Below are positions 1 through 6,237 of a DNA stretch of 64,000 nucleotides, piece by piece (the first letter of the stretch is position 1; each line of letters starts with the position of its first letter). The notes below the pieces were generated by a model. It was not told the origin of the DNA, searched no databases, and saw only the letters and a program-made list of their open reading frames with translations. The position numbers and the translations under genes were made by a program. This DNA is from Sphaerimonospora thailandensis (GTDB taxonomy: Bacteria; Actinomycetota; Actinomycetes; Streptosporangiales; Streptosporangiaceae): contig NZ_BOOG01000025.1 in the NCBI RefSeq assembly GCF_016863115.1, positions 1 through 64,000 on the forward strand, read 5' to 3'.

Positions 1-228
1 GGCCACCAGATCGGTGCCCCACGCGTTCGGCCCGTCGAACGGCGGATCGAGCGGCACGTTGGCGACAAGCTTCATGTTCGCGCTGTGCTTGATCTCGTCC
101 GTCGAGGGTGGGGCCGATTGCTGGGACGGGGGTTGCGATGAAGGCTGGGATGAAGGCTGGGCCGTGGTGCAGGCGGCGGTCATGAGGAGGAGCCCGGCCA
201 GCGCGATCAGCGGCTTCGGTCGACTCAT
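1..228 (-). CDS. LVIVD-repeat-type lipoprotein, 5' end only
   Basis: The reading frame starts at an ATG (228 on the minus strand) and leaves the window at base 1, so only 76 residues are visible. A GGAGGG ribosome binding site lies about 6 nt upstream. The N-terminus is a lipoprotein signal peptide (MSRPKPLIALAGLLLMTAAC, lipobox M-T-A-A-C), followed by a Ser/Pro/Gln linker made of short PSSQ repeats. After the linker comes NMKLVANVPLD...AWGTDLVA, which resembles the start of actinobacterial secreted proteins with LVIVD repeats, a predicted surface beta-propeller fold. Lipid anchoring outside the membrane is inferred from the signal. The function of this family is not known to me. Confidence 0.7.
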   Translation of the reverse strand, partial: MSRPKPLIALAGLLLMTAACTTAQPSSQPSSQPPSQQSAPPSTDEIKHSANMKLVANVPLDPPFDGPNAWGTDLVA

Positions 229-330
229 CGCGCACCCTCCGGAGGGAAGAGATGATCCACTTCGGAGGCTATGCGGCGCGAGAGGCCGATGCGGGCAAGT
301 TTCGTAACGGTTTGGAAGCTAGCGCCGGGA

Positions 331-747
331 CTAGGAGCTCCAGAGCATGTTGCCGAGCTCCTCGTCGAGATCCATGAAGTCGGTCTCGCGGCCGGCCGGG
401 ACCAGCTCATAAGTGCGGTGCAGGAACTCGGTCAGCGGGGCGAGGGGCACCTCGAACAGGGCCTGCCCGAAGGGGGAGGTGAGGCTGATGTGCAGCGATC
501 GCTCCCGGTCGGAGCGGGCCGGCCAGACCTCGACGTCCCCGTCTCCCACACGACGCACGATGCCCACCGTCAGCAACTCGCGAGCGAAGATCCACTCGAC
601 CGGTTCGTCGTTCCCCACATGGAACGCCATCCGGATGGCGTACGGGTCGTCCGCGGTGTAGCTCAGCCCGGCGAGCAGCGGGACGGTCGTACGGTCGGGG
701 ACCACAAGCCGAAGGCCCAGCTCGGCAGAGACGGTGGTGCTGTTCAT
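331..747 (-). CDS. ssgB: SsgA-family sporulation/cell-division regulator, SsgB-like
   Basis: 138 residues, the usual size of SsgA-like proteins (SALPs). The order of conserved blocks fits SsgB: N-terminal LRLVVP, then DPYAIRMAFHVG, EPVEWIFARELL, DVEVWPARS, and a C-terminal DLDEELGNML. SsgB in Streptomyces recruits FtsZ to the future septum during sporulation-specific cell division, so the host is expected to form spores. The ATG start is preceded by a weak AGAGG element about 11 nt upstream. The gene is monocistronic, with a 400-bp gene-free region upstream and an unrelated lipoprotein gene downstream on the same strand. It could be another SALP, but the match to SsgB blocks along the whole length makes that less likely. 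Confidence 0.88.
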   Translation of the reverse strand: MNSTTVSAELGLRLVVPDRTTVPLLAGLSYTADDPYAIRMAFHVGNDEPVEWIFARELLTVGIVRRVGDGDVEVWPARSDRERSLHISLTSPFGQALFEVPLAPLTEFLHRTYELVPAGRETDFMDLDEELGNMLWSS

Positions 748-1161
748 CGTCAGCCAAACCTCTTCGTCGTCGGGTCCCCTGGCGGGGGCTTTCGCTGCTC
801 GGACGGGCTCCGTCCGCTGCTCGTGCTACGAGGCGAACGATGAGACCCGTAGGAAAGATTCCGCCTCCAGGCCCTTCTGTAACGCACATCACAGCTTGAC
901 ATTCGGTCATCTACCTGCTCATACATCGCTGACAGGCACATACTTACCTCTGGTTTGCGCGTCGATGTGGCCTTCCTTGCGCCGTCGTTACGGGTAGGTG
1001 GTGCGTATCGGTCGAGCATGGAGCATCACGATGCTATGCCACCAGACCGTCACGCCGGGGGCGGTCCGGGGAACCTCCTCCGCGACGGGCGTCCTTTCGC
1101 CAGCACCCCCGATGGTGCGGTATGGTTTTCCCCGTCGGCACCGCAAGGCGCCGGTCGTCCC
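748..1161. other. Gene-free region between ssgB and tRNA-Val
   Basis: No coding frame with credible protein content was found. The interval must carry the ssgB promoter (minus strand) and the tRNA promoter (plus strand). On the plus strand there is a perfect TTGACA at 896-901 followed 17-18 nt later by TCATAC/CATACA, a weak -10. Nearer the tRNA, TATGGT around 1119-1124 could be a -10. I could not identify a clear promoter for ssgB. Confidence 0.4.
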
Positions 1162-1236
1162 GGGCGATTAGCTCAGCGGGAGAGCGCTTCGTTCACACCG
1201 AAGAGGTCACTGGTTCGATCCCAGTATCGCCCACCA
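1162..1236 (+). tRNA. tRNA-Val (anticodon CAC)
   Basis: 75 nt including an encoded 3' CCA. The acceptor arms GGGCGAT (1162-1168) and ATCGCCC (1226-1232) pair perfectly. The D-loop carries GCTCAGCGGGAGAGC. The anticodon stem CTTCG/CGAAG encloses the loop TTCACAC, giving anticodon CAC, which reads the valine codon GUG. The T-arm contains GGTTCGATCC. Position 1233 is discriminator A, followed by CCA. A terminator hairpin follows 20 nt downstream. Confidence 0.96.
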
Positions 1237-1255
1237 TATTTTCCCAGGTCAACGG

Positions 1256-1286
1256 CCGGATCCTAAGAGCGAGGATCCGGCTTTTC
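1256..1286 (+). terminator. Intrinsic terminator of tRNA-Val
   Basis: Perfect 8-bp stem CCGGATCC (1256-1263) / GGATCCGG (1273-1280) with a 9-nt loop, followed by CTTTTC. It lies 20 nt after the tRNA 3' end on the same strand, the typical layout for a single tRNA transcription unit. Confidence 0.8.
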
Positions 1287-1351
1287 GATCGTCTGACCCC
1301 GATCTGACCCCCGGAGCCTCCACTACCTGCTGAGTCCGGCCGGGTGGGACA

Positions 1352-1549
1352 GTGAGCCCTGTGAACGCCGTCCTTAATGTCATCTGGCTGATCTTCGCCG
1401 GGATCTGGTTGGCGATCGGGCACATCGCCACCGCGATCCCGCTGTTCATCTCGATCATCGGCATCCCGCTGGGGATCGCGAACCTCAAAATGATCCCGAT
1501 CTCGCTGATGCCGCTGGGCAAGGACATCGTTCCCGTAAACCATGGATAA
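1352..1549 (+). CDS. YccF-domain membrane protein, half-length
   Basis: 65 residues starting at GTG. The sequence VLNVIWLIFAGIWLAIG through IIGIPLGIANLKMIP and MPLGKDIVPV matches one copy of the YccF inner-membrane domain (two hydrophobic segments, around residues 7-27 and 29-45). YccF proteins in actinobacteria that I know of are about twice this length and carry two such halves; this one corresponds to the second half. There is no good ribosome binding site. The downstream DNA to about 1810 looks decayed. It may be a functional small membrane protein or the surviving 3' part of a truncated gene; the second is somewhat more likely given its surroundings. Confidence 0.6.
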   Translation: MSPVNAVLNVIWLIFAGIWLAIGHIATAIPLFISIIGIPLGIANLKMIPISLMPLGKDIVPVNHG

Positions 1550-1594
1550 GTGACCCGAGACGACAAGTGGGTCTTCTCGGGATCGAGCGCGTCC

Positions 1595-1608
1595 CGTTCC
1601 CGGGAACG
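1595..1608. repeat. 14-bp perfect palindrome
   Basis: CGTTCCCGGGAACG reads identically on both strands. It lies between the half-length YccF gene and a ligase remnant. A nearby looser inverted repeat, CCCGAG/CTCGGG (about 1554-1582), could act as a terminator after the YccF gene. No protein binding site of this exact form is known to me. Confidence 0.5.
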
Positions 1609-1661
1609 ACCGACCTGCTGGAAGTTCCTCGTGTAGTACAGGGACGCAGCGCCACCGACGG

Positions 1662-1745
1662 CTGGGTCCCGACGAGATCGCGTTCCTGACCTACACCTCC
1701 GGGACAACAGCTGGAAATCTACGCGGTGAAGGACATGGCCCGAGA
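1662..1745 (+). pseudogene. Remnant of an acyl-adenylate-forming ligase (A3 core motif)
   Basis: In one frame the sequence reads LGPDEIAFLTYTSGTT, which is the P-loop-like A3 core motif of the ANL superfamily (acyl-CoA synthetases, usual form TYTSGTTGxPKG). The motif is cut right after TSGTT: the next residues, AGNLRGEGHG, do not continue the family. No start codon, upstream half or downstream domains of such an enzyme are present here. I read it as a short relic of a deleted or inserted gene. It is short, so a chance match cannot be excluded. Confidence 0.45.
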
Positions 1746-1810
1746 GCCGTGATCCCGCCGTTGGAGATCGATCCGTTGCCAGGCGTTGAGAACATCGGTA
1801 GTTTCCGATC

Positions 1811-2599
1811 ATGTCCGATGACGACTTCACTCCACTCCGCGTCACCCGGCTCGCCTACGGGCGTGACATCAGCTTGGCGATCCGGGAGTGGGCGCGGGCC
1901 AACGGACACCAGGTCAGCGATCGTGGCCGGGTCGCGTATGAGCTCGTCGACGCCTTCTTCGCGGCCAACCCGGAAGCGTATGAGCAGGCCGGGAAGATCG
2001 AACTGGTACGGGCCACGGCCCGCACGCCCGGCGCATCGCCGGAGGACTACGCATGGCAGGACGAGGGCCCGCTGGGACCGATCTACACGATCACCTTCGT
2101 CAGGGGAGTCGGCGAGCACGAGGCACTGCGTCGCCTGGGTGCCGCCCCCGAGAACATCCGCCTGATCGGCCCGGAGGAGTACAGCGATCCGCACAGTGCC
2201 GACATTGTCACGGTGAAACAGGCCGGGGACTGGAGCATCCTGATCGAGGACTGCGGCTGGCGCAGCGTGGAGCGCGACGTCATGGGTGAGCTGTCCCGCG
2301 AAGGCGGCGAGACCGTAGCGGTGATGCGACATGACTATGCCGCCAGGCACGACTTCGCCTACGCCTTCGACGGTGAACTCGTCACCGGCCTCGATCCGAG
2401 CTGTCCCGGAACCCGGTGGGGCACCGAACCGGATCGGCTCAACCAGCATCTTCGCGAGCTCGGCATCGATCCAGACGCCGATGACTGGATCGACAACCCC
2501 ATCCCGGCCGCCCTCGCGCTCGCCAGCCGAATCTCCGGCGTCATGGTCACGCCCAAGCATGCCGAGCGTCCCGTGCTCGGCGCCGCGAACCCCCACTGA
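1811..2599 (+). CDS. Lsr2-type DNA-binding domain fused to a DUF6461-like domain
   Basis: 262 residues from ATG. Residues about 17-50 (RDISLAIREWARANGHQVSDRGRVAYELVDAF is the span; key core IREWARANG and SDRGR) closely match the C-terminal DNA-binding domain of Lsr2, the actinobacterial xenogeneic silencer that binds AT-rich DNA in the minor groove. The rest (about 85-250), with ITFVRGVGEHEALRRLGA, WSILIEDCGW and FAYAFDGELVTGLDP, resembles the uncharacterised DUF6461 family common in streptomycetes and relatives. The Lsr2 oligomerisation domain is absent, so bridging of DNA is not expected. The start has only a weak ribosome binding site. Function unknown; a DNA-targeted sensor or effector is possible but only a guess. 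Confidence 0.65.
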   Translation: MSDDDFTPLRVTRLAYGRDISLAIREWARANGHQVSDRGRVAYELVDAFFAANPEAYEQAGKIELVRATARTPGASPEDYAWQDEGPLGPIYTITFVRGVGEHEALRRLGAAPENIRLIGPEEYSDPHSADIVTVKQAGDWSILIEDCGWRSVERDVMGELSREGGETVAVMRHDYAARHDFAYAFDGELVTGLDPSCPGTRWGTEPDRLNQHLRELGIDPDADDWIDNPIPAALALASRISGVMVTPKHAERPVLGAANPH

Positions 2600-3006
2600 C
2601 GACATGAAAAGCGCTGGAGAGCAGGGCCGCGCCGCCTACCGCCGCTTCGGTTTGGTATCGCCCATCACGTTCGTGTTGCCCCAGAAGGCCGGGCCGTTGC
2701 TCAACGGGCCGGTCTTCCGTCATATTGCCCAGGGCGGCGGCCGGCTTCGGGTGAATTGCGGGATCTCTCCACTCTCCGTGATACGCCTTTCATTGCCCGT
2801 TATCGGCATTTCTCGCTTTCTTTCCGACTGTGCTTCGGGTGTTTTTCGCTGCGCTGGACAATGGCCGGTGATGCGTTTTAAAGTCGGCCGGGTACGCACG
2901 GATCAATCGCATCTCAGATCATCGGCAGGTAACTTCCTCCGCTGATTTACCGATTGATGCGAATCTGTCCGATCGCACACCTTGTGCACCCTTTTCGGGA
3001 GAATTC
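2600..3006. other. Gene-free region, lower GC, upstream of the TNT toxin gene
   Basis: About 400 bp without a supportable gene. The second half (about 2755-2990) is clearly less GC-rich than its surroundings and contains related sequences around 2902 (ATCAATCGCATC) and 2951 (ATTGATGCGAAT), which are candidate regulator sites for the toxin gene at 3007. No canonical promoter was found with confidence. Confidence 0.4.
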
Positions 3007-3789
3007 GTGCGCAATTTCCTTCGACGGTCACCGCTGGTGGCTGCGCTCGCCCTCGCGGCCGCGGCCTTCACCGCCGCTCCGGCTCTGGCCCTGGCCTCCG
3101 ACGACGACACCCCCGGCGCGAGCCCGGCCGGGCTCGACCAGGAAGTGACGCTCTCGTCGAAGGCGGCGAATAACCGGAAGCCCACGCCGCCCCCCGGCGA
3201 CCGGGAGTCCAAGACGGACGTATGCGGTCCGCCGTACGTGCTGGGAAACAAGTCTCTGGGGCCGGAACTCCTCCCGACCAGGGGCCCACTGGGCGAGATC
3301 GTGCGGGGTTACACCCTGTACGGTGGACTGCCCCCGACGGAATTCCTCGACCGCTATTTCAATGAGAAGACCGATTTCTACAACTACCCGCCGGATTTCG
3401 GCTTCGCGCACCCCGAAGGGTTCGGCAACGCCAAGCCGATCGTGTACACGAAGCTCCTCCCGGTGGGGTACAAGGTCGACCGGTTCGGCGGCGAGTCGGG
3501 GGCGTTTCTCTCGCCGCTCGGCACGCCGTACGCGCAGCGGGCGCTGCCGCCGAGCAACCTCAACACGTTCAGCGGTGATCTCGCGCACAAGTGCAACTAC
3601 CACGCCTACAAAGTGATCCGTGCGTTCCGGGTCGACGCGGGCCCGATCGCTCCGGCGTTCCAGCAGCCCGGTGAGGGACTGCAACTGCACACGCTCGCCA
3701 AGTACATCCCCGGCGCGCCGGCGAACGACCAGGGAGAGGTGTCGGTCGGCTGGCTGGCCGACAACGGCTACCTCGCGCGCCTGTCCTGA
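3007..3789 (+). CDS. Secreted TNT-domain protein (predicted NAD+ glycohydrolase toxin)
   Basis: 260 residues from GTG with a GGGAG site 6 nt upstream. Residues 1-30 form a Sec signal peptide (RR...LVAALALAAAAFTAAPALA). The C-terminal half carries the TNT fold signature of the Mycobacterium tuberculosis CpnT toxin: YTLYGGLPPTEFLDRY, then KVDRFGGESGAFLSPLGTPYAQRALPPSNLN, key residues D-R-F-G and the S-P-x-G-T-P-x-x-x-R-A-L-P block, the NYHAYKVIRAFRVDAGPIAPAFQQPG region, and a final VSVGWLADNGYL. TNT enzymes hydrolyse NAD+ and kill the target cell. A Gln in EGLQLHT fits the position of the catalytic Gln, though that residue assignment is inferred. It has no long N-terminal channel or LXG/WXG domain, so export by Sec is the simplest reading. 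It ends 1 bp before the convergent CBS gene. No gene resembling the known TNT immunity protein lies beside it. Confidence 0.82.
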   Translation: MRNFLRRSPLVAALALAAAAFTAAPALALASDDDTPGASPAGLDQEVTLSSKAANNRKPTPPPGDRESKTDVCGPPYVLGNKSLGPELLPTRGPLGEIVRGYTLYGGLPPTEFLDRYFNEKTDFYNYPPDFGFAHPEGFGNAKPIVYTKLLPVGYKVDRFGGESGAFLSPLGTPYAQRALPPSNLNTFSGDLAHKCNYHAYKVIRAFRVDAGPIAPAFQQPGEGLQLHTLAKYIPGAPANDQGEVSVGWLADNGYLARLS

Positions 3790-3790
3790 G

Positions 3791-4165
3791 CTAGGACGCC
3801 CAGGTCTCCACGGCGAGCAGGTCACGCATCGACACCATGCCCACCAGGCGTCCGTCCTCGTCCACCGGCATGTGCCGTACTCCGGCCTCCAGCATCCGGC
3901 GGGCGACGTCGCGGGTGTCCTCGTCGAGCCGCGCCGTACGCAGCTCCGTCGAGGCGAACGCGGCGGCCGTCACGGTGACGGGGTCCCGGCAGGTGGCCAT
4001 CGCCTCCGCCAGGTCGCGCTCGGTGATCACTCCAGTGACCTGCTCGCCCTCGAGCACGGCAAGTGCCCCGACGTTTCTCTCCGTCATCCGCCGCGCCACC
4101 TGGGGCAGGCGCTCGTCGGCCTGGCATCCGAAGATCATCGGACGGTAGACGTTACTGATCCGCAT
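3791..4165 (-). CDS. CBS-domain pair protein
   Basis: 124 residues, almost entirely two CBS motifs: residues about 8-60 (ADERLPQVARRMTERNVGALAVLEGEQVTGVITERDL) and 72-120 (EDTRDVARRMLEAGVRHMPVDEDGRLVGMVSMRDLL). CBS pairs bind adenosyl ligands such as AMP, ATP or SAM and sense energy or redox state; stand-alone pairs like this are frequent in dormancy and hypoxia regulons of actinobacteria. Its ATG overlaps the end of the upstream CBS gene by 14 bp, so the two are translationally coupled. The stop is 1 bp from the stop of the convergent toxin gene, leaving no room for a terminator between them. Confidence 0.85.
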   Translation of the reverse strand: MRISNVYRPMIFGCQADERLPQVARRMTERNVGALAVLEGEQVTGVITERDLAEAMATCRDPVTVTAAAFASTELRTARLDEDTRDVARRMLEAGVRHMPVDEDGRLVGMVSMRDLLAVETWAS

Positions 4166-4580
4166 CGTCCCCCCCTGCTGCCAGCATTCTCATCAGGTCG
4201 CGCCGGCTCACGATGCCCACCAGCTCGTCGCCCCGCACGACCGGAACGCTCTTCATCCCCATTGTGACCAGGAGTTCGACGAGTTCCAGCACGTCGGTGT
4301 CCTCCCGGACGGTCTTGACGTTCGGGGTCATCACCTCTTCGACCTCCAGGGCCGGCCGCGCGTCCGATGCGGCCGCGAAGTGGAGATAGGCCCGGGGGTC
4401 CGCCTCGAGTTCGCCGCGCAGCAGATCCATCTCGCTGACGATCCCGATCATCCGGCCGCTCTCGTCGACCACCGGCGCGGCCGTGATGTCCTTTTCGCAG
4501 AGCAGGCGGACGGCCTGTGTCGCCGTCCACGTGCGCGGCACCGTCACCACCGGCGCCGTCATCACCTCGCGGACCAACAT
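4152..4580 (-). CDS. CBS-domain pair protein
   Basis: 142 residues. I start it at ATG 4580 because AGGAGG sits 6 nt upstream; the in-frame GTG 15 nt further up would bury that site inside the gene. The protein begins MLVREVMTAPVVTVPRTWTA, the classic start of a CBS pair; the second repeat runs from about residue 80 (VEEVMTPNVKTVREDTDVLELVELLVTMGMKSVPVV) to the end. Between the repeats is a short DLLRGELEADPRAYLHF segment. It is the first gene of a two-gene unit with the following CBS gene. A GGGA-N6-TCCC palindrome upstream (4634-4649) may control it. Ligand not predictable from sequence. Confidence 0.85.
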   Translation of the reverse strand: MLVREVMTAPVVTVPRTWTATQAVRLLCEKDITAAPVVDESGRMIGIVSEMDLLRGELEADPRAYLHFAAASDARPALEVEEVMTPNVKTVREDTDVLELVELLVTMGMKSVPVVRGDELVGIVSRRDLMRMLAAGGDDADQ

Positions 4581-4633
4581 CGCGCACCTCCTCACCCCTC
4601 AGCACCCGGTGGGGGAGTTTCGGGGTAACTGAA

Positions 4634-4649
4634 CGGGACAGGATTCCCG
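4634..4649 (-). promoter_or_regulatory. Palindrome resembling a DosR/DevR box
   Basis: On the minus strand CGGGAATCCTGTCCCG, an imperfect palindrome of CGGGA half-sites, about 55 bp upstream of the CBS operon start. The mycobacterial DosR consensus is GGGACTWWAGTCCC; the outer GGGA...TCCC fits, the centre only partly. CBS-pair genes are common DosR targets, which is the main reason for the proposal. Confidence 0.35.
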
Positions 4650-4758
4650 ACAGAGCGGCAGGTGAAACATTCCGCTCAGAAGGCGGATTACGGGGGTGAT
4701 CTCCATGATCACACTGAGCGGGGCGGCATCGGCCTGATCAGTGGGAAAGGAGGGGCGC

Positions 4759-6054
4759 ATGGCATCACAGGCCGGGCATCTGTTCGATCAGCCAGATGGA
4801 GAGCTGGATCGTATCCAGGCCGGATTGCGACAACTCGAACGCCAGTACGACATGCTGCGGGGGCTGCTCGACGCGGTGCTGGCGATCAGTGCGGAGCTGG
4901 AACTCGAGCCGGTCCTGCACAGGATCGTGGACGCCGCCCGGGATCTGGTGCATGCCCGCTACGGCGCCCTGGGCGTACTGAGCGAGACGGGGCAGTTCAC
5001 CGCGATGATCAGCTCGGGGTTCTGTCATGATCACTTCGCTGCGCGGGGTGATGAACTGCCCCACGGCAGCGGACTGCTGGGTGAGCTGGTACGCGATCCG
5101 CGGCCACTGCGCGTGGACGACCTGCCGGCCCATCCCCGTGCGTCCGGCGTCCCTGAAGGGCATCCCGCGATGACCACCCTGCTGGGGGTGCCGATCCGGG
5201 TCCGTCAGGCGACCTACGGGAACATCTACCTGGCCGAGAAGGTGGGCGGCCCGTTCACGGACGCGGATCAGGAGGTGGTGACGGCGCTGGCCGGCGCGGC
5301 GGGCGTGGCGATCGAGAACGCGCGCCTCTACCGGCGGACGTGCCGGGCCACCGAGGACTTCCAGCGTCAACTGCTGCCCGAGATGCCGCACCTGGAGGGC
5401 TGGGAACTGCAGGCCCGGTTCCAGCCATCCAGCAGGGCGCCGTGCATCGGGGGTGACTGGTACGACGTGTTCCGCCTGCCCGACGGGGTGCCCTGCCTGG
5501 TGATCGGGGACGTCATGGGCCACGACGTGCGGGCCGCCATCGTGATGAGCCAGATCAGCAACATGCTCCGCGTCATCGCGTTCGACGAGCCGGACTCGCC
5601 CAGTGGGATCCTGCGCCACCTGGACCGGGTCCTGGACCGGATGTACGGGGGGCCGATGGCCACCGTCGCCGTCGCCCGCCTGGAATCGGCCACCGGGTCC
5701 GGCGGACGCCTGAGCTGGGCCAGCGCCGGGCACCTGCCGCCCCTGCTGGCCGTCCCGGGCGAGCCGGCCCGCTATCTGTACGCCGAGACCGGCGTCCCGC
5801 TGGGTGTCGATCCGGACCTGCCCAGGCCCGACAACCACGCTCGGCTGCCGTGCGGCGCCGCCGTGCTGCTGTACACCGACGGCCTGGTCGAACACCGCGA
5901 TCGCCCCCTGAGCCAGGGGATGGACCAGATCGCCGCCATCGCCACCGCCCACGCCGCCGATCCGCTGGCGCGGATGTGCGACGCCCTGCTGGCCCACCCC
6001 GGCGGCGCCTTCGACGACGACGTCGCGCTGCTGGCCGCCCATCCGCCGGCGTGA
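4759..6054 (+). CDS. GAF-SpoIIE/PP2C serine phosphatase (RsbU-like)
   Basis: 431 residues. ATG 4759 is chosen because AAGGAGGGG lies 3-4 nt upstream. Residues about 25-60 are a likely coiled coil linking to a GAF domain (about 45-190: LEPVLHRIVDAARDLV, YGALGVL, TTLLGVPIRVR, YGNIYLAEKVGGPFTDAD, GVAIENARLY). The PP2C-type SpoIIE domain follows (about 205-430) with the metal-binding motifs GGDWYDVF, GDVMGHDVRAA, ASAGHLPPLL, LLYTDGLVE and DDVALL. Such phosphatases dephosphorylate anti-anti-sigma factors of the SpoIIAA/RsbV class and so set stress- or development-specific sigma factors; the GAF domain is the input. No kinase or anti-anti-sigma gene is adjacent. Cytosolic. Confidence 0.9.
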   Translation: MASQAGHLFDQPDGELDRIQAGLRQLERQYDMLRGLLDAVLAISAELELEPVLHRIVDAARDLVHARYGALGVLSETGQFTAMISSGFCHDHFAARGDELPHGSGLLGELVRDPRPLRVDDLPAHPRASGVPEGHPAMTTLLGVPIRVRQATYGNIYLAEKVGGPFTDADQEVVTALAGAAGVAIENARLYRRTCRATEDFQRQLLPEMPHLEGWELQARFQPSSRAPCIGGDWYDVFRLPDGVPCLVIGDVMGHDVRAAIVMSQISNMLRVIAFDEPDSPSGILRHLDRVLDRMYGGPMATVAVARLESATGSGGRLSWASAGHLPPLLAVPGEPARYLYAETGVPLGVDPDLPRPDNHARLPCGAAVLLYTDGLVEHRDRPLSQGMDQIAAIATAHAADPLARMCDALLAHPGGAFDDDVALLAAHPPA

Positions 6055-6090
6055 TAGCGCGGAGCGTACTGGGCGAAATGTATAGCAGAA

Positions 6091-6108
6091 TGCCCGGAAT
6101 GTCGGGCA
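6091..6108 (+). terminator. Hairpin downstream of the SpoIIE phosphatase gene
   Basis: TGCCCG (6091-6096) pairs with CGGGCA (6103-6108) over a 6-nt loop. No T-run follows, so it is only a possible terminator of the phosphatase gene, 37 bp after the stop. Confidence 0.35.
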
Positions 6109-6140
6109 AACCCAGCACATCGTGTAGCTGGTCAGCGTTC

Positions 6141-6207
6141 TCTTGCGCAGCTCTTCGCGCATCGGATCACAATATGCGCAAGATCCCGTCCCTCCCCCTC
6201 TCGGGAT
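6141..6207 (+). promoter_or_regulatory. Inverted repeat and leader hairpin upstream of the amino-acid dehydrogenase
   Basis: Two perfect 9-nt arms, TCTTGCGCA (6141-6149) and TGCGCAAGA (6175-6183), are separated by 25 nt, the layout of an operator bound by a dimer on two turns-spaced sites (Lrp/AsnC- or GntR-like regulators use such layouts). Directly after it ATCCCG (6183-6188) and CGGGAT (6202-6207) can form a hairpin 30 bp before the start codon. Regulator unknown; an amino-acid-responsive one would fit the gene. Confidence 0.4.
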
Positions 6208-6237
6208 GGGCAGGCACAGGAGAAACAGGAACAGGAC

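Noticed and set aside
1237..1351. Attachment site of an integrated element at tRNA-Val
   Set aside because: No integrase gene and no second copy of the tRNA 3' end was found in the window; only the decayed genes hint at it.
2600..2760. Short minus-strand peptide ending GPAFWGNTNVMGDTKPK near 2636
   Set aside because: It looked protein-like, but an in-frame TGA lies just upstream and there is no start codon or ribosome binding site.
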